Source: an uncultured Campylobacter sp. (GTDB taxonomy: Bacteria; Campylobacterota; Campylobacteria; Campylobacterales; Campylobacteraceae). From it: a stretch of 64,000 nt of DNA. Of this stretch, positions 8,014 through 17,517 are shown in pieces; positions within the stretch are counted from its first letter, which is position 1, and the number at the start of each line of letters is the position of its first letter. The stretch is taken from positions 1 to 64,000 of the forward strand of contig NZ_CALHVN010000026.1 of the NCBI RefSeq assembly GCF_938039245.1, given 5' to 3'. The translations under genes and the position numbers were made by a program. Under the pieces are notes generated by a model that ran no database searches, was not told where the DNA came from, and saw only the letters and a program-made list of their open reading frames with translations.

Positions 8014-8881
8014 GATAGCAAAACATAGCGAAATTTTGTTTTTATGGGACGCAAAGATGACAAATCCTAACGGAGATATGCTAAACGATAATGCGCCAAG
8101 ATACGATGAGAGCGACAGAAAAGCTATCGTGAGCGACGTAAGAGTAAAGCGAACCATCAGGGATGATCTGCAATACAGAAAGTCTCAAACTATCTTTGTA
8201 AATAATGCCGAACAGGTACAGTCGGCAGAAACTAGATTTGCCGAGGTAAAGAAAATTTTAGGCGAATCAGACGATAAAAAGGCATTTTTAAGCTGCATAG
8301 ATAATAGACTTTTTGGAGGCGTGGCACCAAAAAGCAATATCCAAATCATAGGTGCAGTGCAATTTTCTTGGGCTAAATCGCTAAACGAGACAGAGACTGT
8401 TTTTTCACAAGGCACAGCAGCATTCGGTGGCGATACAGCTAAGTCTAAATCACTTAGAACCGACAACTACATACCGTATGGCTTATTTGCCATGTATGGC
8501 ACTATAAATTCACTAAACGCCGCCAAATCAAACGCTAGCGAAGAAGATGTCGCACAAATGCTTGACTCGATGTGGCAAGGCACAAAACTACTAAACACAA
8601 GAAGTAAGGTCGGTCAAAAGCCAAGAATGCTTATTAGAGTGATCTATAAAGACGCTTATATGATAGGGTTACTTGACGAGCTTGTAAAGCTAGACAATAA
8701 AGACTCCGATCAGATCAGAAGCATTGACGAGTGCGAGTTAAATTTTACAGCCCTTGCTAGATCGCTAAAAAATATGAGCCAAAAGATAGAAAAGGTTGTG
8801 ATCTTTTACGATGACTCTCTTAGAGGATATGTGGATCAGTTTAAAGAGCCGGGGTTAGAAGTAGACGCAAGAGAGCTATAA
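8006..8881 (+). CDS. cas7: Cas7b/Csh2 backbone subunit of type I-B Cascade
   Basis: Forms the helical crRNA-binding backbone of the effector complex. The 291-aa protein has the signature TNPNGDMLNDNAPRYDE at about residues 16-32 and SDVRVKRTIRDDL at 43-55, both diagnostic of the Csh2/TIGR02590-type RRM fold. It also has a GGVAPKSNIQIIGAVQFSWA segment in the centre. A strong AGGAG sits before ATG 8006. It overlaps cas11 by 8 bp and ends one base into cas5. This is the gene that best fixes the subtype as I-B. Confidence 0.93.
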   Translation: MSEIAKHSEILFLWDAKMTNPNGDMLNDNAPRYDESDRKAIVSDVRVKRTIRDDLQYRKSQTIFVNNAEQVQSAETRFAEVKKILGESDDKKAFLSCIDNRLFGGVAPKSNIQIIGAVQFSWAKSLNETETVFSQGTAAFGGDTAKSKSLRTDNYIPYGLFAMYGTINSLNAAKSNASEEDVAQMLDSMWQGTKLLNTRSKVGQKPRMLIRVIYKDAYMIGLLDELVKLDNKDSDQIRSIDECELNFTALARSLKNMSQKIEKVVIFYDDSLRGYVDQFKEPGLEVDAREL

Positions 8882-9621
8882 TGTTTGCATTTAAAATTTG
8901 GGGTAAATTTGCTTGCTTTAGAGATCCGCTTTCTATAAGCCAAAATATCACTTTACCGCTACCGCCAAAAACCGCCGTAGGCGGTATGCTAGCGGCGCTG
9001 CTTGGCGTGGATGATTATTTAGGCGACGAAAATTTTATGGATTTTGGATATAGCGTCGTTTTGGACGATTGCGTTTTAAAGAAAACCTTTTCGCAAAACT
9101 ACATAAACGACTACACCAAAAAAACAAAAACTCATCTAAATAGCCTTAAAAATTTAGATATGCAAAAGATTTCAAACGGTTTAAGAGATAAATCCGCGCC
9201 GCAAAAACCTATAAACAGAGAACTATTAATCGATCCAAAATATACGATCTTTATCGATAAATTTAAATTTGAAAACGAAGCGATAGATAGTCTAAAAAAT
9301 AGAATTTCCAAATTCCCTTTTTATCTTGGCAATAGCGAATTTGCCGGTAATTTTGAGTTTATAGAGATAGTAAATTTTACAAACAAAAATTTTGATGAGG
9401 TAAGTATTGACTCGTTTTTGCCACAAAGCAAGGCGCATAATATATGTTTTGACGAAAATATTTTATACTCGCCAATCTGCTTTGCCGGAAGCCTAGATAA
9501 CGATAGATCTCCAAAAACGCACATAAATTTGATAGTTTCAAACGATCAAATAAGGGTAAAAAATATAGAGGCTTGCGAGGTGATTTGCGCTCAAAAAACT
9601 TATCGCTGCATATTTGTATGA
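8881..9621 (+). CDS. cas5: Cas5b (Csh type)
   Basis: Caps the 5' handle of crRNA in Cascade. The 246-aa protein opens FAFKIWGKFACFRDPLSIS and then LPLPPKTAVGGMLAALLG (about residues 24-41), the Cas5 N-terminal RRM with its conserved P-P-K/S-T-x-x-G-M motif. Its ATG shares one base with the cas7 TAA. It is a Csh-type Cas5 and shows no obvious sign of being the catalytic Cas5d of type I-C. This matters because no cas6 is present in the locus. Confidence 0.9.
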   Translation: MFAFKIWGKFACFRDPLSISQNITLPLPPKTAVGGMLAALLGVDDYLGDENFMDFGYSVVLDDCVLKKTFSQNYINDYTKKTKTHLNSLKNLDMQKISNGLRDKSAPQKPINRELLIDPKYTIFIDKFKFENEAIDSLKNRISKFPFYLGNSEFAGNFEFIEIVNFTNKNFDEVSIDSFLPQSKAHNICFDENILYSPICFAGSLDNDRSPKTHINLIVSNDQIRVKNIEACEVICAQKTYRCIFV

Positions 9622-11831
9622 TGCAAATTTCAGATGTTTTTAACTCCCACCCGCAAAAATCATACAACTCGCACATTAAAAATATAGCCAACAGCTTTGA
9701 TGACGATTGGCACAAGGAAGCTGCATCTTTTCACGATCTAGCCAAAATTTCACAAAAATTTCAAGACTATATAAATTTAGACGCTAAAAATTTTAACTCG
9801 GCAGATGAATTTGAAAAAGCACGGCAAAAGCTAAAAACTACGCACACGCTAGAAAGCGCTTTTATATACTTTTTTACTAGAACCGACAAAGATATAAATT
9901 TCTTAGCAAATTTCTTTGCTATCTTAAAGCACCACTCTGATTTACCGGATATAGACTACTTTCTCTCAAATACAGGATCTACAAAAGCAAAAGTAACAGA
10001 CAGGCTTAAAAAGATAGATGAGATAGCTCAAAGAGCAAATTTGGATATCGATATAGATCTCTACGACTTTGTGGATTATTTTTTAGACTTGGAAAATAAA
10101 CTACCAAAGTATTACGGCTTGGAGAGCTTTTTTATTTTTAAAAAAAGATACTCAAGGCTCATTTTAGCTGATAAATTTGAAGCTATTTTTTCAGAAAGCT
10201 ATCAAAATTTAGCCGTTTTAAATGCCGAAAAGATAGATCTTTACATAGACCAAATAAAGAGCTTAATAGCCGACAAAAAGCAAGATGATTATAAAGACAA
10301 GGCAAGAGAGATTATATTTAAAAATTTTAACTCCAATAAAGACAAGAAAACATTTCTCATAAAGGCGCCAACGGGTATCGGCAAAACATTTTTGGCATTA
10401 AATTTAGCCTTAGAAATAGCTAGAAACGGCAACAAAAGGCGCATCATAACGGCTATACCTTTTACGTCTATCATAGATCAAACGCACGCCGAGTATCAAA
10501 AAATCATAGCAGATCAATACGTTTTAAAGTATCACCATTTAACAAGCTATAAAAGCCAAAACGACGATGAGCAAGAGCAGTTTATGCAAAAGGTATTCTT
10601 GGCCGACGTCTGGCATGAAAATTTTATAGTTACTACATTTAACCAGCTATTTTTTACTTTTTTCTCAAACCACAATAAAGACAATCTCAAGCTTGAAACC
10701 CTTCGAGATAGCGTCGTTATAATAGACGAGATACAAAATATTCCGCGAGTGCTACTAAAGTCCATCGCAGCCGCTTTTAACGAATTTTCAAAAAGATACG
10801 ATATCCATTTTATAATCATGTCGGCAACTATGCCTCATATCGCAGCTGAGCTAGAGAGCTTTACCGAACTTTCTGAGCCTATTTTATATAAACGCGAAAA
10901 AGATAGATATGAGATCATCTATGAGCCGAATATAAAAGGACTTGATGATTTGGTAAATGAAATTTTAAAACATCAAGACGAGAGCGCGCTTTGCGTCGTA
11001 AATACAATTTCAAAAGCCAAAAAACTATACGAAGCCCTAAAAAATAGCGGCAAAAAAAGCGTCTATCTTTTGACGACGCATCAGATCCCGCTTCATAGAG
11101 TACAAATAATAGACGAGATAAAAGAAAAACTTGAAGGCGGCGAGAAGATTACCCTAGTCGCCACTCAGCTCATCGAGGCCGGGGTTGATCTTAGTTTTGA
11201 CGTGGGATTTCGCGAATTTGCACCTATTGGCGCCATCATCCAGGCCGCCGGCAGAGTAAATCGCAACGCCACATCTAGCAAGCCGGCAAAGGTCATGGTT
11301 TTTCATTATCTAGACGGCAAACCATTTCCATATCACGATATAGACCTGCAAGAAGACAAGGTAAAAGAAATTTTAGCTCGCTCCATAAAAGAGAGCGAAA
11401 TTTATCAAATTTTAGAGAGCTATTTTCAGAGCACCAAAGACGAAACGACGAGCATAGATCTACTAGGCCTTGCTAAAGAGTTAAAATTTCAAACGCTATT
11501 TGATAAATTTAATGCCAACTTCATGCCAAAACAAGACTACAAAGTATCGCTTTTTATAGAGCAGTATGATGGTCATTTCAGTGAGTTTTTAGAAAAGCGA
11601 GAGGCGCTTTTGACCTCAGGCAAAGATAAATTTATCATCTTGGCAAATATCAAAGAGCTTGAAAAAGAGCTAGCGCTATATACCATTGCAGTTGGCAAAA
11701 ATATGCTTGGCAATATCAAGTCTTATACTAGAGAGTTTTTTGGCAGATATGTTTTAGCGCCTAGCGATTTTTATAATAAATTTGACGGATTTTTGCCTGA
11801 GCTAACGGCAGCAGACGAGGTATTCGACTAA
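9621..11831 (+). CDS. cas3: Cas3 HD nuclease-helicase
   Basis: Degrades target DNA after Cascade binding. With start ATG 9621 (TGATG overlap with the cas5 stop; ATG 9618 is also possible) it is 736 aa. The HD domain has H18, the FHDLAK motif (H38-D39) and a KHHSD motif near residue 115. The superfamily 2 helicase has Walker A APTGIGKT near 248-255, the DEIQ box near 368, an SATMP motif III, and the final ATQLIEAGVDLSFD / QAAGRVNRN motifs. All catalytic motifs appear intact. The HD and helicase parts are fused in one chain, as in most type I systems. It is coupled to cas4 by a one-base overlap. Confidence 0.95.
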   Translation: MQISDVFNSHPQKSYNSHIKNIANSFDDDWHKEAASFHDLAKISQKFQDYINLDAKNFNSADEFEKARQKLKTTHTLESAFIYFFTRTDKDINFLANFFAILKHHSDLPDIDYFLSNTGSTKAKVTDRLKKIDEIAQRANLDIDIDLYDFVDYFLDLENKLPKYYGLESFFIFKKRYSRLILADKFEAIFSESYQNLAVLNAEKIDLYIDQIKSLIADKKQDDYKDKAREIIFKNFNSNKDKKTFLIKAPTGIGKTFLALNLALEIARNGNKRRIITAIPFTSIIDQTHAEYQKIIADQYVLKYHHLTSYKSQNDDEQEQFMQKVFLADVWHENFIVTTFNQLFFTFFSNHNKDNLKLETLRDSVVIIDEIQNIPRVLLKSIAAAFNEFSKRYDIHFIIMSATMPHIAAELESFTELSEPILYKREKDRYEIIYEPNIKGLDDLVNEILKHQDESALCVVNTISKAKKLYEALKNSGKKSVYLLTTHQIPLHRVQIIDEIKEKLEGGEKITLVATQLIEAGVDLSFDVGFREFAPIGAIIQAAGRVNRNATSSKPAKVMVFHYLDGKPFPYHDIDLQEDKVKEILARSIKESEIYQILESYFQSTKDETTSIDLLGLAKELKFQTLFDKFNANFMPKQDYKVSLFIEQYDGHFSEFLEKREALLTSGKDKFIILANIKELEKELALYTIAVGKNMLGNIKSYTREFFGRYVLAPSDFYNKFDGFLPELTAADEVFD

Positions 11832-12331
11832 TGTTTTGCAAAGACCAAATCACCGGTACACTTGTAAATTATTACGTCACCTGCAAGCGTGAGGCATGGC
11901 TTTACGCGCACCATATCCACGCAGATCAGGATGATGAAAACGTGCTGATGGGCAAGGCGCTGGCGGACATCAAAGAGAGCGATTTGCAGGACTTTGCGTT
12001 TTGTAATTTGAAATTCGACAAACTTTCCAAGCAGCGCGGACATTACCTCATCACCGAATACAAAAAGAGCCTAAAAAACGAGCTTGCAGGCAAGATGCAG
12101 CTACTTTTTTATGTCTATCTTTTAAAAACGGGCTTAAATTTAAAAGAGGTAAAAGGCAAACTAATCAGCGGTAAAAAGGTGATTTTAGTGGAGGATAGCA
12201 GCGAAAATTTCGCTCTAATCGAGCAAATTTTAAGCGAGATAACGGCACTCGTAAATCTAGAGCGACCGCCAAAATTTACGCAGGGCAAATTTTGCGCAAA
12301 CTGCGCTTATAGCGGGTATTGTGTGAGTTAA
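11831..12331 (+). CDS. cas4: Cas4 nuclease, PAM-selecting adaptation factor
   Basis: Trims prespacers and checks the PAM during acquisition. The 166-aa protein has cysteines C18, C155, C158 and C164 for a 4Fe-4S cluster, a RecB-like ITEYKKS segment at about residues 75-81 and QLLFYVYLLK at about 94-103 (QhxxY motif). It starts with the TAATG overlap at the end of cas3. From about here the DNA becomes GC-richer and looks like the host chromosome, unlike cas8b-cas3. Confidence 0.92.
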   Translation: MFCKDQITGTLVNYYVTCKREAWLYAHHIHADQDDENVLMGKALADIKESDLQDFAFCNLKFDKLSKQRGHYLITEYKKSLKNELAGKMQLLFYVYLLKTGLNLKEVKGKLISGKKVILVEDSSENFALIEQILSEITALVNLERPPKFTQGKFCANCAYSGYCVS

Positions 12332-12336
12332 ATTTA

Positions 12337-12615
12337 ATGTACGTGATTTTATTTTACGACATCGCCGGCGCCGAGCAAAAAGAGAAAAACAACGCAAACC
12401 GCATCAGAAAGGCGGTCGAGAAGTTTTTGCCGCGCGTGCAGTTTTCCGTTTTTGAAGGCGAAATTCGCGAGAGCGATTTTAAAAAACTAACCGCAATGCT
12501 GCAAAAAGAGTGCGTTACGCAGCTTGATTCTATCGTGATTTACACGTTTAATTCACTGAAGTATTCCAAGCGTATCGTAATCGGACGGGACAAAAACAGC
12601 GCGCTATTTAGTTAA
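12337..12615 (+). CDS. cas2: Cas2
   Basis: Structural partner of Cas1 in the integration complex. The 92-aa ferredoxin-fold protein opens MYVILFYDIA, with the conserved Asp at the end of beta-strand 1, and has VQFSVFEGEI (about residues 34-43) followed by SIVIYTF. The in-frame extension to 12319 overlaps the cas4 end and is rejected because Cas2 proteins begin at the M-Y/F-V-I motif. The order cas4-cas2-cas1 differs from the commoner cas4-cas1-cas2. Confidence 0.93.
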   Translation: MYVILFYDIAGAEQKEKNNANRIRKAVEKFLPRVQFSVFEGEIRESDFKKLTAMLQKECVTQLDSIVIYTFNSLKYSKRIVIGRDKNSALFS

Positions 12616-12681
12616 ATTTGCTCGCGTAAATTTGCCGAGTTTGGCGGCACTTAAAATCCCAGCTAAATTTAAGGAAAAAAG

Positions 12682-13680
12682 ATGCAAAAAAGCGACAGGA
12701 CGCATTTTATTTTGAGCGCAGGCAGGCTTCGCAGGCAAGATAACAATATCTATTTTGATAAATTTGACGATGCGGGCACGGTCGTCGCCAGCAAAATTTT
12801 GCCGATAAACGCGATCGATGAAATTTACGTGCTTGCAAAAGTGCAGATCGACACCTACACTATGGCGTTTTTGGCCGACAACAACGTCCTTTTGCACGTT
12901 TTTAGCCCGTATCAGAGCTTTCGCGGTAATTTTTATCCAAATACCTCAAACTCGGTCAATAAAAGCGGCTTCGTGCTGCTAAATCAGGTCCGCGCTTTTG
13001 ACGACCCGCTCAAGCGCGCCTACATCGCCCGCGAGATCACTCGCGCGCACATCCTAAACGACGCGGCAAACTGCAAAAGACACGGCGTGAAATTTGACGT
13101 CTCGCCCCACATAGAGGCGCTAAACGCCGCAGAGGACGTGCCTGCAATAATGGCGGTGGAAGGGGCGTTTCAAAAGCTCTACTACGAAAAATAGAACGAA
13201 ATAATCGCGGATCAAAAAAGCTTTAAATTTACCGTCCGCTCCAAGCGCCCGCCCGCCGATAAAATCAACAGCTTCATAAGCTACGTAAATACGCGCATTT
13301 ATAACGTCTGCCTCAGCGAAATTTACAAAACCGAGCTTGATCCGCGCATCGGCTTTTTGCACGAGCCAAACTACCGTGCGCTGAGCCTGCACCTCGATCT
13401 TGCAGAGATCTTTAAACCGATTTTGGGCGACACGCTGATTTTTAGCATGCTAAATAAAAAGGAGATCACGGCAAAGGACTTTCAAACGGACGCCGGGCGG
13501 ATAAAATTTAGCAACGACGCCGTGCAAAAGATCGAGCTAAAGATGATCGCGAGGCTTGGCGAAACGGTTTCGCTGGGCGGGCGCGATCTCACGTGGCGGC
13601 AGGTGATCCGCCGCGAGGCAAATCAGATCAAAAAATGTATCTGCGAAGATGCGCCTTATGAGGGGCTGGTTTGGAGCTAG
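12682..13680 (+). pseudogene. cas1: cas1 interrupted by an in-frame amber codon
   Basis: The integrase for new spacers. Read through one TAG (13192-13194, codon 171), the frame gives 332 residues, the normal Cas1 length, without any frameshift. The first part ends MAVEGAFQKLYYEK and includes catalytic E160. The second part resumes NEIIADQKSF and carries GFLHEP (H227) and HLDLAEIFKP (E242), the other two metal ligands. Relatives usually have an aromatic residue after YYEK/YYEA, so TGG to TAG is the likeliest change. Translation stopping at codon 171 would leave the active site incomplete. A plain AAGGAAAAAAG site precedes the ATG. Alternatives are amber readthrough or a sequencing error. Confidence 0.9.
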
Positions 13681-14038
13681 GCTTAAGACATGGCGATAAA
13701 TTTATGCGCCGCGCAAAGCTATGCTTAGATCCAAGCTTAGTTTGCAAAACTTCATTTGCCGCATAAACGCCGAAGAATTTATCGCAGGCAAATACGCAAA
13801 AACGTCGCGTGCATAAAAATCGCTGCAAAAGCCGCGCCCGTCATTATAAACGCGCGAGGCGGTAAATTTAGGCAAGCTAAATTTAACTTAGGCATTTTGT
13901 AAATTTAATCAAAATCAAACTAGCTTTGGCGATTTAAGCGCATCAAGGCCGCCAAAAAACCTAAAAAATGCCTAAATTTATCAATTTTTTGCTACAATTA
14001 GAATTTTTAAAATCTACAAAAATTTAGGAGAAATTTCT
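13681..14038. other. Intergenic stretch after cas1: no CRISPR array; accB promoter at its end
   Basis: No repeated 28-37-bp unit is visible, so no array adjoins the cas genes here. Near the downstream end, TACAAT (13993-13998) preceded by a T-rich run is a good -10 box for accB. AGGAG follows just before the ATG. Confidence 0.7.
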
Positions 14039-14491
14039 ATGAAAAAAGAAGACATAAAAGAGCTGATCGAGTTTTTTAACGACATGGATATGAACCGCAT
14101 AAAGATAAAAAGCGGGGATTTTGAGGTTGAGCTTGAAAAATTCGCCGACTGCTGCGAGCTGCCAAAGCCCGTCATCCAGGCTCCCGCCCCGACTCCGACT
14201 CCTGTAAACGTGGTGGTAAACTCAGAGGTCAAAGCTCCTGCTAATTCTCCAAAAGACAGCATAAAATCGCCTATGGTAGGTACTTTCTACACTGCTCCAA
14301 GCCCCGGCGCGGCGCCCTTTGTCAAAGTAGGCCAACGCGTGAGAAAAGGCGACGTCGTAGGTATCATAGAAGCGATGAAGATAATGAACGAGATCGAGGC
14401 CGAATTTGACTGCCAGATCACCGAGCTACTCGTTTCCGATGGCCAGCCGGTCGAGTTTGGATTGCCGCTATTTGGCGTGGAGAAAATTTGA
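14039..14491 (+). CDS. accB: Biotin carboxyl carrier protein of acetyl-CoA carboxylase
   Basis: Carries the carboxybiotin between the carboxylase and transferase of acetyl-CoA carboxylase, the first step of fatty-acid synthesis. The 150-aa protein has an N-terminal dimerisation helix, a proline/alanine-rich linker (about residues 43-62) and a biotinyl domain with the EAMKIMNE motif, where the lysine at about residue 106 is biotinylated. Its stop overlaps the accC ATG (TGATG). The accBC pair is adjacent to the SurA-like gene as in C. jejuni. Confidence 0.97.
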   Translation: MKKEDIKELIEFFNDMDMNRIKIKSGDFEVELEKFADCCELPKPVIQAPAPTPTPVNVVVNSEVKAPANSPKDSIKSPMVGTFYTAPSPGAAPFVKVGQRVRKGDVVGIIEAMKIMNEIEAEFDCQITELLVSDGQPVEFGLPLFGVEKI

Positions 14492-15822
14492 TGGAAATAA
14501 AAAGAATTTTAATCGCAAATCGCGGCGAAATCGCGCTGCGAGCCTTGCGAACGATAAAGGAAATGGGCAAAGAAGCCGTCGTGGTCTACTCCACGGCCGA
14601 TAAAGACGCGCTCTACGTCAAATACGCCGACGTGGCGATTTGCATCGGAAAGGAGCGCTCAAGCGACAGCTACCTAAATATCCCGGCCATAATCAGCGCG
14701 GCCGAAATCAGTGAAGCCGACGCGATATTTCCGGGCTACGGATTTTTAAGCGAAAATCAAAATTTCGTCGAAATTTGCTCGCATCACAAGCTAAAATTTA
14801 TCGGTCCTAGCGTGGCCGCGATGGCGCTAATGAGCGATAAAAGCAAGGCAAAGCAAGTTATGCAGCGCGCGGGCGTTCCCGTGATCCCTGGCTCTGACGG
14901 CGCGGTAGCCGACACCAAAGCGGCTAAAGAGTTAGCTAAAAAAATCGGCTATCCGGTCATCCTAAAAGCAGCGGCAGGCGGCGGCGGGCGCGGCATGCGC
15001 GTGGTCGAGCGCGAAGAGGATATCGAAAAGGCGTTTTGGTCGGCTGAAAGCGAGGCGATGAGCGCGTTTGGCGACGGGACGATGTATATGGAAAAATACA
15101 TCCTAAACCCGCGCCACATCGAGGTTCAGATCATCGGCGACAGCCACGGCAACGTCCTACACATCGGCGAACGCGACTGCTCTATGCAGCGTCGCCACCA
15201 AAAACTGATCGAAGAAAGCCCCGCGATACTACTAGACGAAGCGACGCGAGAGAGGCTACACGAAACGGCGATAAAAGCGGCAAAAGCTATCGGCTACGAG
15301 GGTGCGGGAACGTTTGAGTTTTTGGTCGATAAAAATTTGGATTTTTACTTCATCGAGATGAACACGCGCCTGCAAGTCGAACACTGCGTGAGCGAGATGG
15401 TGAGCGGCCTAGACATCATCGAGCTAATGATAAAAGTAGCCCAGGGCGAGGCGCTGCCGCCGCAAGAAAGCATCACGCTAAAAGGCCACGCCATCGAGTG
15501 CCGCATCACGGCCGAGGATCCAAACACCTTTACGCCAAGTCCCGGCAAGATAACCAAATACGTCTGCCCAGGTGGCCGAAACGTGCGCATGGATAGCCAC
15601 ATCTATCAGGACTACTCGATCCCGCCGTACTACGACAGTATGATCGGCAAACTCATCGTCTGGGATACCGACCGCAACCGCGCGATACGCAAAATGAAGG
15701 TCGCGCTAGAACAGCTCGTCATAAGCGGCATCAAAACCACGCGAGACTTTCATATAGCGATGATGGAAAATCGCGATTTCATCGAAAACAACTACGATAC
15801 CAACTACCTCTCTCGCCATTAA
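14491..15822 (+). CDS. accC: Biotin carboxylase subunit of acetyl-CoA carboxylase
   Basis: ATP-dependent carboxylation of the biotin on AccB. The 443-aa ATP-grasp enzyme starts MEIKRILIANRGEIALRALR, has the glycine-rich ATP loop AAAGGGGRGMR near residues 158-168, and EMNTRLQVEH near 286-295 with the catalytic and metal-binding residues. ATG 14491 is chosen over an in-frame TTG one codon earlier, since it gives the usual TGATG coupling. Full length and intact. Confidence 0.97.
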   Translation: MEIKRILIANRGEIALRALRTIKEMGKEAVVVYSTADKDALYVKYADVAICIGKERSSDSYLNIPAIISAAEISEADAIFPGYGFLSENQNFVEICSHHKLKFIGPSVAAMALMSDKSKAKQVMQRAGVPVIPGSDGAVADTKAAKELAKKIGYPVILKAAAGGGGRGMRVVEREEDIEKAFWSAESEAMSAFGDGTMYMEKYILNPRHIEVQIIGDSHGNVLHIGERDCSMQRRHQKLIEESPAILLDEATRERLHETAIKAAKAIGYEGAGTFEFLVDKNLDFYFIEMNTRLQVEHCVSEMVSGLDIIELMIKVAQGEALPPQESITLKGHAIECRITAEDPNTFTPSPGKITKYVCPGGRNVRMDSHIYQDYSIPPYYDSMIGKLIVWDTDRNRAIRKMKVALEQLVISGIKTTRDFHIAMMENRDFIENNYDTNYLSRH

Positions 15823-16440
15823 ATTACGGGCTGGACGGATACGTATTTTTACCTTGCCTAGCGGCCAAAAGGCTGCGGGCTAGGTAAACCTAGCTCAAAT
15901 TTACTTTATTTAAAAACCGACCGAGACGTTTTGAGTATGGGCAAACCGCCGATACGCTAACCTAGGGCAAATTTGCCGATACGTTTTATTTATAAACTTA
16001 CGGCACTTACCGCGGCGATGCCAAGCAAAATCAAATTTATCTCGGCAAAATCGGCGACTCAATATCAAGCCAAATTTCATTTACCCCAAATTAGAATTTG
16101 CCAGGCGCCCCGCCGCTAGATAATTAAATTTATCTCGCGCCTTCTAAAATCGTTTTAGCGGGCGGAATTTGACGCATAAGCTTAAAGAGATTTTGAGTTT
16201 TATAAATTTAGCCGCAAATCCGCTAAATCCTAAAAACGCAAATTCGGTTATCGGCATTACTTTATCCGTGGCAAAACGGCGCCGCAAAAATCCGTATGAT
16301 TTTGCCTAGTTTTCGCCCAGCCGCGCCTAAAATAAATTGCGGCAAAAACCGGTGCGACGGTTTAGGTAAAACAGGCGATTGCGGCCAAAACGCCGCTTAT
16401 AGTCTAAATTTATGCGGCGACTAAGTTAAAAGCCGCGATT
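15823..16440. other. Non-coding stretch between accC and the DUF3137-like gene
   Basis: About 620 bp without a supportable gene. Just after accC lies a hairpin-capable segment (15857-15884: CCTAGC...GCTAGG around GGCC-AAAA-GGCT) that may end accC transcription. The rest is dominated by repeated AAATTT-containing words such as CTAAATTTA, seen in most intergenic DNA of this window. Confidence 0.5.
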
Positions 16441-17409
16441 TTATCCTAGCTTAAAAATATCAAGGTTCAAATTTAATTCGTCTATGATAGATAAAAGCTC
16501 TAAAATTTCCTTTTTTATCAGCGCGGCGTCCTCTAAGCTCGGCGGTAGCGAAAAGAGCGTAGTTTCAAATCTATTTTTCGCTCCGTTTAAAAATAAGTAA
16601 AATTTATCGTCCATAAACGCAGCGCTCACGCCCATCTGCGAGGCGTATTTTATCTTTAGCTCACGCAAGCGCGCCATAAACGCGGGCGTCAAAAGATACC
16701 TTGCTTCGACCTTGTCTTTCGTAAAAACTCTAAATTCATCGTTAAAAAGAGTATCATCCATCTGCTCTTTTTCGCCTAAAAATTTAGTATTTAGAGTGCA
16801 GCTTGCCACTATCGTTTGCCCGCTAAATTTCTTGTAAAACTCGCAAACCAAGACCGAACCGCTAAAGGCCTGCACATCCTTCATCGTTGACCATGCAAAA
16901 AATATTAGAGAGATTAGGTTAAGTCCGGGCGAGTCGCCTAAATTTAGCTTCGCGTCGTTTGGAATATCGATCGCTTCGCTTAAGCTAAATTTAACGCCGT
17001 TATAAATGCCGCTGATTTGATCTTCGGCGCGGAATTTATTTTGCGCATATATGCCTATCTTTTTAAATTCCTCACGGCTAATCCCTGCCGACGGTTCATA
17101 ACTAAAAGCCTGGTTTATATCTGAAATAATGGTACGAATATAAACATCTTTGTAAAATTCCTCGTAAACCCATAATGGTTCAATTACATTAGACCAAGTT
17201 GTCACCCATGAGACGATAAAAATTGGAATATAACCGATGATGATAAATATTACACCTAATTCGCTTCTAAAAATTTTTTCCGCTACGAAAATCCCGCTAA
17301 GCGGCAATATGGCTATAAAAAAGATCCCTAAAAATAGATACTTTACAAACTCGCGTCTGCACTCTTTTTGCTTTTTTCTAGTTGCCTCTATCGCTTCGTT
17401 TATGTTCAA
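16441..17409 (-). CDS. DUF3137-like membrane protein
   Basis: The 322-aa protein has a short cytoplasmic N-terminus, two membrane helices at about residues 22-45 and 52-72, then a long soluble part. This part includes the GIYNGVKFSLSEA and LVCEFYKKFSGQTIV stretches characteristic of the DUF3137 family and ends in a helix-rich tail. The family's function is unknown. Codons are somewhat more AT-rich than in the neighbouring core genes. It stands alone, followed by the accC-distal spacer. Confidence 0.65.
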   Translation of the reverse strand: MNINEAIEATRKKQKECRREFVKYLFLGIFFIAILPLSGIFVAEKIFRSELGVIFIIIGYIPIFIVSWVTTWSNVIEPLWVYEEFYKDVYIRTIISDINQAFSYEPSAGISREEFKKIGIYAQNKFRAEDQISGIYNGVKFSLSEAIDIPNDAKLNLGDSPGLNLISLIFFAWSTMKDVQAFSGSVLVCEFYKKFSGQTIVASCTLNTKFLGEKEQMDDTLFNDEFRVFTKDKVEARYLLTPAFMARLRELKIKYASQMGVSAAFMDDKFYLFLNGAKNRFETTLFSLPPSLEDAALIKKEILELLSIIDELNLNLDIFKLG

Positions 17410-17517
17410 ATTTTGCCTTTTTAGGATTTTACGTTTAGAGCGAATTTTAGCGAAATTTACGCTGTAAAGGTGCGGGTTTGGGCGAGTAAGCGGCTAAATC
17501 TAAACTCGGCCAAAAAT

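Noticed and set aside
13681..14038. CRISPR array next to cas1
   Set aside because: No repeated unit of 28-37 bp with regular spacing can be seen on either strand.
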